Positions 1 to 7,804 of a DNA stretch of 64,000 bases are shown here, one piece after another. Source of the DNA: Paenibacillus wulumuqiensis (GTDB taxonomy: Bacteria; Bacillota; Bacilli; Paenibacillales; Paenibacillaceae); the NCBI RefSeq assembly GCF_000971965.1, contig NZ_LAQP01000016.1, forward strand, positions 1-64,000. Reading direction: 5' to 3'. Position numbers and translations under genes: made by a program. Under the pieces are notes generated by a model. That model made no database searches. It saw only the letters and a list, made by a program, of their open reading frames with translations, and was not told the DNA's origin. Position 1 is the stretch's first letter. Each line of letters starts with the position of its first letter.

Positions 1-33
1 ACGCCGGTAGAGTACCGACGCCAGTTTGCTTGA
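1..33 (+). CDS. IS3-family transposase OrfB, last ten codons (partial)
   Basis: The window opens inside a reading frame giving TPVEYRRQFA and a TGA stop at 31-33. TPVEYR is the usual C-terminal signature of IS3-family DDE (rve) transposases. The same residues appear in the decayed copy at about 36080-36110. Whether this copy is intact cannot be judged because the rest is outside the window. Confidence 0.7.
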   Translation, partial: TPVEYRRQFA

Positions 34-73
34 TGGGGCTTTTTTAACTGTCTACAAAATAGGGGCTTGACCA
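1..73 (+). mobile_element. right end of an IS3-family element (rest lies left of the window)
   Basis: The first 73 bases match, on the opposite strand, the end of the IS3-like remnant at 36043. Both share a TPVEYRRQ transposase C-terminus and a terminal TGGTCAAGCCCCTATTT motif, read here as its reverse complement ending at 73. Only the 3' end of the element is in view. The copy at 36 kb lies in inverted orientation relative to this one. Confidence 0.75.
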
Positions 74-99
74 ACTATGACCGGCGGTTTTTCTCGTTT

Positions 100-405
100 T
101 CAAAAGTATAATTGATCTAGCTCATTGCGTACTTGTTTAATTTTTTCATGGAAATATGCTTGTATAGGCTCGTACGGTCCTCCTCTTTGCTGCAACTTCG
201 TTATTTTCAATGAGAACTCTACATGAACATCTATAACTTTCAACTTCATCTCTTGCTCTTTTTCTATGGTTGCTAAAGCAGCAAAATCATTAAAAATCTC
301 TCGCTCCTTCTTTATATATCTGAATTCTTGATCATTTATCATTCGTTCACAAATATTCAAGGCTTCGATAGCGGCTTTGTAAAATTCATATGATATGGAT
401 ACCAT
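100..405 (-). CDS. hypothetical protein, 101 aa
   Basis: I do not recognise this gene. It encodes a small, soluble, highly charged and probably all-helical protein beginning MVSISYEFYKAAIEALNICE. There is no signal peptide or membrane segment. The start at 405 is chosen because AGAAGGAGAG precedes it at good spacing; an in-frame ATG 32 codons upstream (501) has no such site. It lies 26 bp from the IS3 end at 73 and is separated by about 375 bp from the cellulase terminator, so it looks monocistronic. It could be accessory DNA brought in next to the IS. Confidence 0.6.
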   Translation of the reverse strand: MVSISYEFYKAAIEALNICERMINDQEFRYIKKEREIFNDFAALATIEKEQEMKLKVIDVHVEFSLKITKLQQRGGPYEPIQAYFHEKIKQVRNELDQLYF

Positions 406-780
406 TTCGTCTCTCCTTCTCAATATACAAGCGGTTATATAACGTACTTTATCATAAAAAGTATGTTTATTCGTTTTTTCTAATCGTGATCCTATCCGCA
501 TACTATTAAAGATGATTACTGGTAATAAATAGAGAAGACCTCTTCTACTGAAGCACCTCCCTTCAAGTCCAGCCCGGAGATCTGCGTCTAAACCTGTTTA
601 AAGACCCTCAGGCTTAAGCCTCTTATTCCTTTCTGAAGTAGCTAAAGCAAAATCTGTAGGCTGTTGTATCACCCCGCTGTAACATCTCTTCGGATTTCTT
701 GCTTATTTTCCGATATTAGTCTAGGGCTATTCCGTCGCCAGCACGTTATACATAGATAAGAGCCATCAACCAACAACATA
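406..780. other. intergenic, no gene seen
   Basis: No convincing coding sequence. Positions about 560-650 hold an imperfect palindrome-like stretch (GGAGATCTGCG, AGGCTTAAGCCT) that faintly resembles the palindromic repeats at 3085 and 7195. It may be a decayed copy, but I cannot establish that by eye. Confidence 0.3.
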
Positions 781-819
781 AAAAAAGGACATGCGCGTTA
801 ATTCGCTCATGTCCTTTTT
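781..819 (-). terminator. bidirectional Rho-independent terminator after the GH5 gene
   Basis: A perfect stem AAAAAAGGACATG / CATGTCCTTTTT closes over a 14-base loop. T-runs fall on either strand. It sits 66 bp past the stop codon of the GH5 cellulase gene and also faces the small gene at 100-405. Confidence 0.8.
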
Positions 820-884
820 CATACTTATCCATCGCTAGATTGCTTACTGCTAATTATCTCTGCTGCGCCTGCCTCCGTTCAGCT

Positions 885-2507
885 TTACGGAGTAACGCCC
901 CATACCAGTTTGTCCTGGTTATAGACAGTTACTTTGTTGTAGGTGGCAAAGGAAGTGCTGCCGTTGTTGTAGGAGTAGTCGTTGGTCTCGTCAAAGTTGC
1001 TCCAGTCGGACGGGTGGATGCGGGCTTGTACTTCGCCGCTCTGGCCACCGGCCGGGATCGAACCTGCTGCACTCGTGAAAGAGAACTCAACATAACGGTT
1101 CGCAGTCGGTTTACTGCTGGAGAGGGCTTTGGATGTTGTCGTTACATTGCCTGCTCCTACCTGCGCCCAGTCGATGAAAGTCTGGTCGCCGGATTTGCCG
1201 TCGTTGTTAAAATAGTAGCGTACTTTCAAATCGCTCAGCTTCACGGCTGTGCTGCCGTTGTTCTTGATGTTAAAGACCGGACGGATTGCGTTATCCGAAG
1301 GGTTGTTATCACCGCTGCGGAATTGCAGGGAGATCACACCATTAACTGGTGCAGGGGTACCCGGATTGGTGGTTCCGCCGCCGTTACCCGGAGTTGGGGT
1401 AGGCGTTGTTCCGCCTGTATTACCGCCGCCTGTTCCCGGTGTAGTCGGTGGTGTCGTTGGGGTAGTTGGCGTTGGAGTCGTCGTACCTCCACCTACTGTT
1501 GTCGATCCTGCACGGGTCTGTTCTCTGACAAATTTGCCGGATGTGGACAGGTTGGCCTGTGTCCATCCGCCAGTCGAGCTTGCGCCCGGTGCCAGTGCTG
1601 CAGAAGCTTCACTCTTGTCCGACAGGGACCAGTTGACCCAGCTCACGCCGCGGCTGTTGAGGAAGTCGATCCATGTCTTGGATTCACTCAGGAAAGGACC
1701 GCCGTTACCGGAAGCATCACTGGTGCCCCACTCGGTGACAAATACCGGTGCCTTTTTGCTCAGAGCATAGTCGATGCGGTCACGCAGGAACTGACCATGT
1801 GTACCGGCATAGAAATGGACGGCGTACATCGTATTCGCATCCGGCAGCTGGTTGTCCGCTGCATCCTGCACGTCCTGGCTCCATGTGCCTGTACCGACGA
1901 TGATGATGTTATCCGGATCGTTGGCACGGATGGATTTGGTCACATCCACAGCATATGGACGAATCTGACCGTTCCAGGTAACGCCGCCGTTTGGCTCATT
2001 GGCGATCTCATAGATTACGTTCGGCAGATTGCCGTATTGGGCAGACATTTCGTTGAAGAAGCTTTTGGCCTGCGTCTTGTACGTATTCGGATCGCCATCG
2101 GACAGGATATGCCAGTCTATGATTACATATACACCAAGATCCTTGGCTGCGGCTACTGCTTCTTTTACTTTATTGGCTACGGACGGATTGGAAATGTAAC
2201 CGCCTTCGTTCGTGTACATCGCTACCCGGAACACCGAGATGCCCCAGTCATCGCGCAGCCATTTCATCGTATCTTTATTTACATAGTTACCAAACCACTG
2301 GATACCGTGCGAGCTGATCCCTTTCAGCTGTACCGGTGTTCCTTTCGTATCGACCAGACGTCCATTCTTGATAGACAGCTGACCGTGCTGCTGTACCGGT
2401 GTCGTCGCTGCTTCGGCAGAAGTACCGCCTGCAGATACGGCGAGGGTTACTGTCAGCGTTGCCGCCAGTATACCGGAAGAGAATTTCTTAACTGTTTTCA
2501 TCCACAT
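885..2507 (-). CDS. secreted GH5 endo-beta-1,4-glucanase with C-terminal CBM3
   Basis: Cleaves internal beta-1,4 bonds of cellulose outside the cell. Residues 1 to about 34 are a Sec signal peptide (lysines, hydrophobic core, AEA before ATTPVQQ). The GH5 domain, close to the Bacillus EglS/BglC type, spans about 40-330. Its acid/base is E171 (EIANEPNGG) and its nucleophile E259 (FVTEWGTSD), with H69 in [10 protein letters not shown] Thr/Pro/Gly linker (about 335-400) leads to a CBM3 ending KLVWGVTP. The ATG at 2507 is chosen for AAAGGAG nine bases upstream; an ATG at 2558 would add 17 residues before the signal peptide. The gene ends in a strong terminator and appears monocistronic. The CBM3 resembles that of the GH6 enzyme at 4089-6275. 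Confidence 0.95.
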   Translation of the reverse strand: MWMKTVKKFSSGILAATLTVTLAVSAGGTSAEAATTPVQQHGQLSIKNGRLVDTKGTPVQLKGISSHGIQWFGNYVNKDTMKWLRDDWGISVFRVAMYTNEGGYISNPSVANKVKEAVAAAKDLGVYVIIDWHILSDGDPNTYKTQAKSFFNEMSAQYGNLPNVIYEIANEPNGGVTWNGQIRPYAVDVTKSIRANDPDNIIIVGTGTWSQDVQDAADNQLPDANTMYAVHFYAGTHGQFLRDRIDYALSKKAPVFVTEWGTSDASGNGGPFLSESKTWIDFLNSRGVSWVNWSLSDKSEASAALAPGASSTGGWTQANLSTSGKFVREQTRAGSTTVGGGTTTPTPTTPTTPPTTPGTGGGNTGGTTPTPTPGNGGGTTNPGTPAPVNGVISLQFRSGDNNPSDNAIRPVFNIKNNGSTAVKLSDLKVRYYFNNDGKSGDQTFIDWAQVGAGNVTTTSKALSSSKPTANRYVEFSFTSAAGSIPAGGQSGEVQARIHPSDWSNFDETNDYSYNNGSTSFATYNKVTVYNQDKLVWGVTP

Positions 2508-3364
2508 ATTCCCAATCTCCTTTTGTTCGTACTCTTTGGATTTCAGTATGGGAAGCACACTGATTTTGAACTAAGATGTCGAACCTGGTTGCCTACGTCA
2601 GTATATACAGCCTAAAACCAAAATAATATATTTCTGCCAATAAATGAATATAAAGATCTAGAAGCATAGGGAATGTGAAGCAGGAAGCGAATGGTAGTTT
2701 TTGGTCATAAATGACAAATAACAAGGGGCTGGGGAATGGAACATTTGCATAAAAACGTTTAACTCAGAGGCTTATGAGATGGATGGTCCTAAGTGAAATA
2801 ATTCAAATTTGTGCTTTATGCATAATCGCTTATTTTTTTGATCCTATTCGTCGGTAACTTGGGCATATGGGATGGGGTTATTTTCACTAAAATATGCAGA
2901 GGCAGGCGTGGAATCGGGCAGATGGTTACGGATACGGCATAAGGTCAGGTAAAAAAGTCCCTTACTGCTTGGTGAGCTGCATCGGCAGGCTGCATTATTC
3001 AGGTGCATTCATTAGATGTGACGATTAGCTTTAGCGTTTAATTGCAGCAGTTAGGTGTACCAGTCAGGTATATTAGTGTTTGATCCGCTCTGAAAAGAGA
3101 TTCTGTCACTCCCTCCGGTTAAGTATGGAGAATTGAAATGACCGATCCATCGGTCGATCTCCATGCTTAAACGTTGGTCGTTGGTGGAAGTCTCTCTCCT
3201 GCGCTCTGGGCGGCGAGTTTCTGTGTTCGGATTGAGGTTGATTTATGAGAATTCGGATGCTTTTCTTCTATTATAATGTATGCAAGATTTAATTGCTCTG
3301 TAGTTTTGGATTATAGCGATATCCGGTCTAGTAAAATCCAACGCTGGACAGCTCGGATCGCAGA
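2508..3364. other. intergenic region upstream of the GH5 gene
   Basis: About 850 bp without a credible gene. The part next to the GH5 start is AT-rich and must hold its promoter, but I could not settle on one -35/-10 pair. A palindromic repeat occupies 3085-3215 (separate entry). Confidence 0.4.
3085..3215. repeat. long palindromic repeat, copy A
   Basis: Starts CCGCTCTGAAAAGAGATTCT. Nested inverted repeats follow: TTAAGTATGGAGA (3119-3131) pairs with TCTCCATGCTTAA (3158-3170), and GACCGAT (3140-3146) pairs with ATCGGTC (3149-3155). Copy B at 7195-7338 has the same start (CCGCTTCGAAAAGGGAT), the same CTCCGGTTAAG...TGGAGA core and a similar right arm. Copy C near 50821-50970 is degenerate. 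No transposase is present, so it is MITE-like or REP-like. Confidence 0.7.
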
Positions 3365-3475
3365 TCAGGATCTATTTTTCTTTTTCCAGAGGCGGAACAG
3401 CGTGATCAGCACGAATACGGCGAGCACGATAAAGATCATCCCGAGTCCCTGGAGGACAGCATATACAAATTCCAT
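3365..3475 (-). CDS. 36-aa single-pass membrane peptide
   Basis: Encodes a peptide starting MEFVYAVLQGLGMIFIVLAV, with one hydrophobic helix (about residues 4-28) and a basic tail (RLWKKKNRS) predicted to stay in the cytoplasm. AAAGGAG lies nine bases upstream of the ATG, which supports translation. Family unknown. It recalls the small anchored proteins at 44041-44193 and 44594-44770 in build (one helix, charged C-terminus) but has no visible sequence identity with them. Confidence 0.6.
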   Translation of the reverse strand: MEFVYAVLQGLGMIFIVLAVFVLITLFRLWKKKNRS

Positions 3476-3646
3476 CGATATATGCTCCTTTCCATGTGTA
3501 TTAAAATGAACGTATCCGCGTGTGGCCAGCGGTCATAATAGACACCTTGGAAGATAGCGATACGGTTACTATTTTAACACAGCGGATCAGCATCTGGCTC
3601 TATCGTTCAGCAATGAATCTGTCCGATCCCGGAAGCGGCTGCATAT

Positions 3647-3835
3647 TCATTTCCATACCTTCATTCGTTCTTCCAGGGTGGAAGTGTGCAGCTCCAGCTG
3701 TGTACCATCCGGGTCGAGGAAATTAATGGACCATCCCTGTCCTCGCTGTACAGGTCCTCTGACGATGCGAACTTCATTTTCCTGCAGCACATGAACAGCA
3801 TTCATGAACTCCTGCTCTTCAATGTAACAAGCGTT
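3647..3835 (-). pseudogene. 3' fragment of a VOC (glyoxalase/fosfomycin-resistance-like) gene
   Basis: The reverse strand reads IEEQEFMNAVHVLQENEVRI, then a stretch containing GWSINFLDPDGTQLELHTS, ending TLEERMKVWK and a stop at 3647-3649. NFLDPDG.xLELHT is the typical C-terminal beta-strand motif of the vicinal oxygen chelate superfamily, with the metal-binding Glu in LEL. Just upstream the frame runs into a TGA, and where the N-terminal half should be there is a 7-bp tandem repeat. The gene is therefore truncated at its 5' end and not functional as it stands. Confidence 0.7.
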
Positions 3836-3860
3836 TCATTAAAGCAAGCCGGCTCGCTAT

Positions 3861-3923
3861 CCATGCTCCATGCTCCATGCTCCATGCTCCATGCTCCATG
3901 CTCCATGCTCCATGCTCCATGCT
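3861..3923. repeat. nine perfect tandem copies of CCATGCT
   Basis: Sixty-three bases made of nine uninterrupted 7-bp units. The array sits at the broken 5' end of the VOC remnant. Being a perfect 7-mer array it is liable to slip in copy number. Confidence 0.97.
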
Positions 3924-3971
3924 GTCCAAGTGTAACCTCTTCCGGCACATGCAGCCGATTATTTTCACATC

Positions 3972-4014
3972 AAAAAGAGACCTGAGACCAACATCGTCTC
4001 AAGTCTCTCTTTTT
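3972..4014 (-). terminator. terminator after the GH6 gene
   Basis: Stem AAAAAGAGAC-TGAGAC against GTCTCA-GTCTCTCTTTTT with one mismatch and a seven-base loop, 75 bp past the GH6 stop. It carries T-runs on both strands. Confidence 0.8.
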
Positions 4015-4088
4015 CTATCCGTTTCTGCTGCTGTTCTGCCATCTCTTCTGCAGAACAATCAGCAGGTCGTCATGCTAACTTCAACTTT

Positions 4089-6275
4089 TTAAGGCTCCAT
4101 GCCCCAGACCAGCTTACCGCCCTGGTACAGAGTCACTTTGTTCCAATCCGTATAGCTGCTCTTGGATGCGTCAAAGGAATAATCATTGCTCTCATCCATC
4201 ACAGACCAGTCGGATTTGGCCATGCGCAGCTGAATCTCTCCGCTCTCGCCGCCCGGCTGCAGTGAGCCTGCTGCGCTGCTAAAGCTCAGCTCGACATAGC
4301 CATTGCCAAACGTACGCGTGATGTTATCCTGGCCTACCTTTGCCCAGTCGATCCAGGAGCTCATGCTCTGGGAACCTTCCGGTGTAAAGTAGTAGCGCAA
4401 TGTCAGATCGCTCAGATTGACAGGAGTGGTGCCGTTATTCTTGATGTTGAAAAATGGCTTCATCTGCATATCCGATACATTGGTATCCGCTGCGCGATAC
4501 TGCACGCTCAGGTTGCCTGCTGGTGTCGGATTGGGGTTAGGGTTAGGATTGGGTTCCGGATCTACAGGCGGTACCACGACGACAGCTGCCGGTTTGGCAT
4601 TGACGGCTGCAGAATCGGAGCCGGTGCCGACGCTGTTCACGGCACTGACTTTATAATAATAGGTAGTGCCGTTGGTGACGGCTTTGTCGGTGTAGAGAGT
4701 GGTCGTCACTTTGCTGTCCAGTGTGGTAAAAGGACCATTTTCGCTGGTCGCTCTCTTGACCACATAGTGATCCGCTCCTGTCGTGGATGACCAGTTCAGC
4801 TTCACCTGAGCATCTCCGGCTGCTGCTTTCAGACCGGTTGGAGCCGTCGGTACAGTTCCAACCGGAGGAGTTACCGGTGGAGTCGTAGACGTACCGAGTA
4901 CAGGATAGGCATTGTTGATCAGCATCACGAACTGGTCATGGAACCATGCGCCGGAGATCGGAGCATTTGGCAGTGCGCCGGTCAGTACGCCATCTGGGGT
5001 CGTAAAGGTTGGATCACACATGCGGTCGAATCCTTTGCCTTCGTTGTTCGGAATCAGGGAGCTGGAGCCATCGGATTCACCTGGAGGCTTCACCCATACA
5101 TAGGCGTCCAGATGGGCAGCCGGTGCGGCGGTCGGCGGGGTACCGATACCGGCACCGCTATTGTTACACCAGTTGCCCCGGTGAGCACGGCGGTCGACGC
5201 GTCCGGAATTAACATAGGTATTGATATCACTACCGGATGCCATAGTCGGACGGTTCGGTCCGCCCCATCCGTTGCGTCCAGTATCGATCAGCATACCGAT
5301 ACTGCTCGGGAAGCCGGCACGGACAAAGTCGTTGTACAATGCTACCGTGAAGTCCGACTCGTCAAAGTATGGATTCCACTCATAGTACTTGGACGACTTG
5401 ATCGGCTGTCCCCCGATATTCAGATCCGGGTTCGGCAGATTCGGCTCATGCAGTGGCGTCGTGTTCGCCGTATTGGTAATAAAGCCGTCGATGCTGGATA
5501 GTCCCGCAGTCGTATTTCTCACGACATTGGTGAACAGTGTAATTGTCGCTGACCGGTTGTTATCCCAACCGAGCCAGCCGGAGTGGCCGATATCGAGGTA
5601 ATTGTAGGTATTGGGAATGGCATGAAGCTTATTCAGCGCATATTGTACGCCTTCGACATAGATACCGCTGGAATTGGCAGCTGCACAGCGGGCATCACTC
5701 AGATTGGTGACCAGATTCGGCAGGCTGTCCGGCTCAATCACGTTGACGATACGGATATCCTTGTACTTGGGATTCGCAAATGTCTCGGCGATCACATCAA
5801 TATATTCTGTTTTGTAGCGCTGCAATGCTTCCTGGGTCAAAGGAAGCTCACCGTTGGATGCCAGCGCATGACAATCCCGTCCTGGCAGATCATAGATGAC
5901 AAAGCTTGCTGTAATCGGGGTGTTGCCCTGCTTTTGAGCCAGTGCGGCATCCAGGTGCTCTTCCAGACTGAGCCGTCCGGCATTGGCCGATCCACCTTTA
6001 ATGGCGTCGATCCGGTCCAGCCATACGGCGGTCGGATAGGACTTGACCGTCTGCATTTTTCCCTTAAGCGCAGGATCACTGACTCTGGCAATCGAACCGT
6101 CAACTTCTTTGGCATAATCCGGGTTTACATAGCCGGTCGCACCGACAAACGGATTATCTACATGGGCTTCCGCATAAGCGGGTGTTCCATACATTGCGGG
6201 CAATAGACTTCCTGCCAGTAGTGACGCAGCCATCGTATACTTAAAACCTTGCCAGAATCCTTTTTTAGACTTCAA
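4089..6275 (-). CDS. secreted GH6 exoglucanase (cellobiohydrolase-type) with FN3 and CBM3
   Basis: Releases cellobiose from cellulose chains by an inverting mechanism and should act together with the GH5 endoglucanase. Signal peptide about 1-36 (PAYAEA). The GH6 domain (about 40-475) shows both family signatures: YDLPGRDCHALAS with D134, and VIEPDSLPN with D183, the usual catalytic aspartate pair. An FN3 domain (about 490-575), a short Pro/Asn linker and a CBM3 ending KLVWGMEP follow. I favour the TTG at 6275 because GAAAGGTG precedes it by six to seven bases and the signal peptide then starts LKSKKGFWQG; the ATG at 6326 adds 17 residues and lacks an obvious ribosome site. A cre-like site lies at 6330-6343. 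Confidence 0.93.
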   Translation of the reverse strand: MKSKKGFWQGFKYTMAASLLAGSLLPAMYGTPAYAEAHVDNPFVGATGYVNPDYAKEVDGSIARVSDPALKGKMQTVKSYPTAVWLDRIDAIKGGSANAGRLSLEEHLDAALAQKQGNTPITASFVIYDLPGRDCHALASNGELPLTQEALQRYKTEYIDVIAETFANPKYKDIRIVNVIEPDSLPNLVTNLSDARCAAANSSGIYVEGVQYALNKLHAIPNTYNYLDIGHSGWLGWDNNRSATITLFTNVVRNTTAGLSSIDGFITNTANTTPLHEPNLPNPDLNIGGQPIKSSKYYEWNPYFDESDFTVALYNDFVRAGFPSSIGMLIDTGRNGWGGPNRPTMASGSDINTYVNSGRVDRRAHRGNWCNNSGAGIGTPPTAAPAAHLDAYVWVKPPGESDGSSSLIPNNEGKGFDRMCDPTFTTPDGVLTGALPNAPISGAWFHDQFVMLINNAYPVLGTSTTPPVTPPVGTVPTAPTGLKAAAGDAQVKLNWSSTTGADHYVVKRATSENGPFTTLDSKVTTTLYTDKAVTNGTTYYYKVSAVNSVGTGSDSAAVNAKPAAVVVVPPVDPEPNPNPNPNPTPAGNLSVQYRAADTNVSDMQMKPFFNIKNNGTTPVNLSDLTLRYYFTPEGSQSMSSWIDWAKVGQDNITRTFGNGYVELSFSSAAGSLQPGGESGEIQLRMAKSDWSVMDESNDYSFDASKSSYTDWNKVTLYQGGKLVWGMEP

Positions 6276-6329
6276 TCCATTCACCTTTCTTTCCGTGAAA
6301 TTTGTGTTGAAGTAAGACCTCGCCATGTT

Positions 6330-6343
6330 AGTAAACGCTTTCT
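6330..6343 (-). promoter_or_regulatory. cre-like CcpA operator upstream of the GH6 gene
   Basis: Reads AGAAAGCGTTTACT on the minus strand, matching the catabolite-responsive element consensus TGNAARCGNWWWCA except at the two outermost positions. It lies about 55 bp upstream of the TTG start, where a bound CcpA would repress. Inferred from sequence only. Confidence 0.5.
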
Positions 6344-6851
6344 ATTTGTCGGCTGACCATCCTTTCCCCTCTCGAATCACCTCCTCAGCGTCGATTATAG
6401 GCCAATCGATGAATGGAGTATATTGTAAAATATGGAGTTTAATTTAGATATTGAGTGTTTATTTGCTGGAAATCGCCTGTATTTTTATATTTAATTCGAG
6501 GCATCTCACTATCCTCTGCTGCTGTGAATGGAGCGGAAATAAACAGGAATTTTGACGAATGGAAGCAGTCGGACAGACAAAGACCAGAAGTCCATCTATC
6601 TGCGGATACTTTCACAGACTAAAGCGTATGCCGGGATCGTGCGGGGTAGAGGCTATCACAGGATGTTAACCATGTTGGATGTTTCCTCATTACGCTATAC
6701 CAAGCCAGCGAAAATAATCGGCTGCCTCGTATAAAACTATGTATCAGGCAAACTTGATATGGATGTTATTTCCATATTATGATGGAGTGATCATAGCGAA
6801 GGACATGCTTATATGAATTACTGCGTATTCATGGCTTCTGGAGGTGAGAAC
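6344..6851. other. intergenic, no convincing gene
   Basis: About 500 bp between the divergent GH6 gene and the small membrane-protein gene. A 60-codon open frame at 6552-6734 has no recognisable product and only a weak ribosome site, so I do not call it. Confidence 0.4.
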
Positions 6852-7088
6852 ATGACAAAAAAGAAATGGTATCTACGCCCGGGTTTTCTTACTATACTTT
6901 GCCTGATTACTCCACCAATCGGCTATGCGCATCTACTGTATCACCGTAGAAATATCAAGCATGAAGAGTGGCTTGGCTATCTGACTATTGCTACTTTCAC
7001 CATGGCGATCTGGCTGACCAAGTTCATGAATCCGGTGATGGCGTTTGTTGTGCTTGGGTTGTTGTTTTGGGTGATCTGGAAGTGGTAG
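6852..7088 (+). CDS. small membrane protein, 78 aa
   Basis: Starts MTKKKWYLRPGFLTILCLIT. It has about three hydrophobic segments (GFLTILCLITPPIGYAHLLY; WLGYLTIATFTMAIWL; VMAFVVLGLLFWVIW) with a positive N-terminus and a basic HRRNIKHEE loop. The ATG at 6852 follows GGAGGTGAGAAC, a near-ideal ribosome site; an in-frame ATG 13 codons earlier has none. Function unknown. It stands alone between the GH6 gene and palindromic repeat B. Confidence 0.7.
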   Translation: MTKKKWYLRPGFLTILCLITPPIGYAHLLYHRRNIKHEEWLGYLTIATFTMAIWLTKFMNPVMAFVVLGLLFWVIWKW

Positions 7089-7194
7089 GAGAGGTGTCGC
7101 GTTATACATAAGGTGGGAATGTATTGCTGGTGGATATGCTTATAGAGCATGTTGGAACGCGATGGAGGAGCATCGAATTCGGTAATTGCACTAT

Positions 7195-7338
7195 CCGCTT
7201 CGAAAAGGGATAGAGGCACGTCCTCCGGTTAAGCCTGGAGATCCTGAATGGTTGGGAGAGAAGGAGGATCTCCAGGCTTAAATGTCGTCCTTTGCCCTTT
7301 GCCTCTATTCTCTTTTCTTTTCTTCGCTTTGCGGACGG
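7195..7338. repeat. long palindromic repeat, copy B
   Basis: A perfect 16-bp inverted repeat, TTAAGCCTGGAGATCC (7229-7244) and GGATCTCCAGGCTTAA (7266-7281), closes over 21 bases. Imperfect outer arms extend it: GATAGAGGCACGTCC on the left against the complement of GGACG...GCCTCTATTC on the right. It shares its outer start and CTCCGGTTAAG core with copy A (3085). No coding capacity. Confidence 0.8.
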
Positions 7339-7670
7339 AGTTATTGTTGAGGTTTTTAGATAGATAATGCTGCTGATTTGCAGCATTTTAGGGAGTAATC
7401 GTATATCGTGGGTAATGTAGTTCAAAGCTGGATATGCTGGTACAGAGCAGATGGTTTATTTAAAAGTATCGCTTGCTGCAAGTGGCAGTATACCTTGGCA
7501 AATCTATACCCCTGGATGATACATTTTATATCAGTACTATATTCTATAAGTGTTGTACTTTATCAGTACAGCACTTTAGAGTAACAGTAGCTTTGAATAT
7601 ATGTTTATCTATAGCAGAAGCGATTTCCGAGCAGCTTCGGCACCGGAATAATAAGATGAATAGTAGGAAT

Positions 7671-7707
7671 AAAAGCCGTAATGCGTCTGAATGCATTACG
7701 GCTTTTT
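7671..7707 (-). terminator. terminator after the McrBC-like operon
   Basis: Perfect stem AAAAGCCGTAATGC / GCATTACGGCTTTT with an eight-base loop, 100 bp beyond the stop of the DUF2357 gene. The rest of 7339-7804 holds no gene that I can support. Confidence 0.8.
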
Positions 7708-7804
7708 CTGTGAATAGTCTATTCTATCGGGTCAGTTATTATGGTTTCAGCAGTATGAGCTATTGGGACTATTTGAGCTACTACTGCTATTCTTGCTATC
7801 CCAT

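Noticed and set aside
840-2615. 591-codon open frame antisense to the GH5 gene
   Set aside because: Shadow of the highly biased GH5 codons; composition rich in Cys and Arg, no ribosome site, no recognisable domain.
3861-3923. Possible CRISPR array
   Set aside because: Units are contiguous 7-mers without spacers.
3276-4092. Plus-strand frames through the CCATGCT array
   Set aside because: The repeated MLHAPCS peptides are just the 7-bp array read in three frames; no ribosome site.
4938-6206. Long plus-strand frames opposite the GH6 gene
   Set aside because: Antisense shadows of a GC-biased gene; no start context and no family features.
6552-6734. 60-codon frame upstream of the 78-aa membrane protein
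   Set aside because: Only a weak AGGA at poor spacing and no recognisable features.
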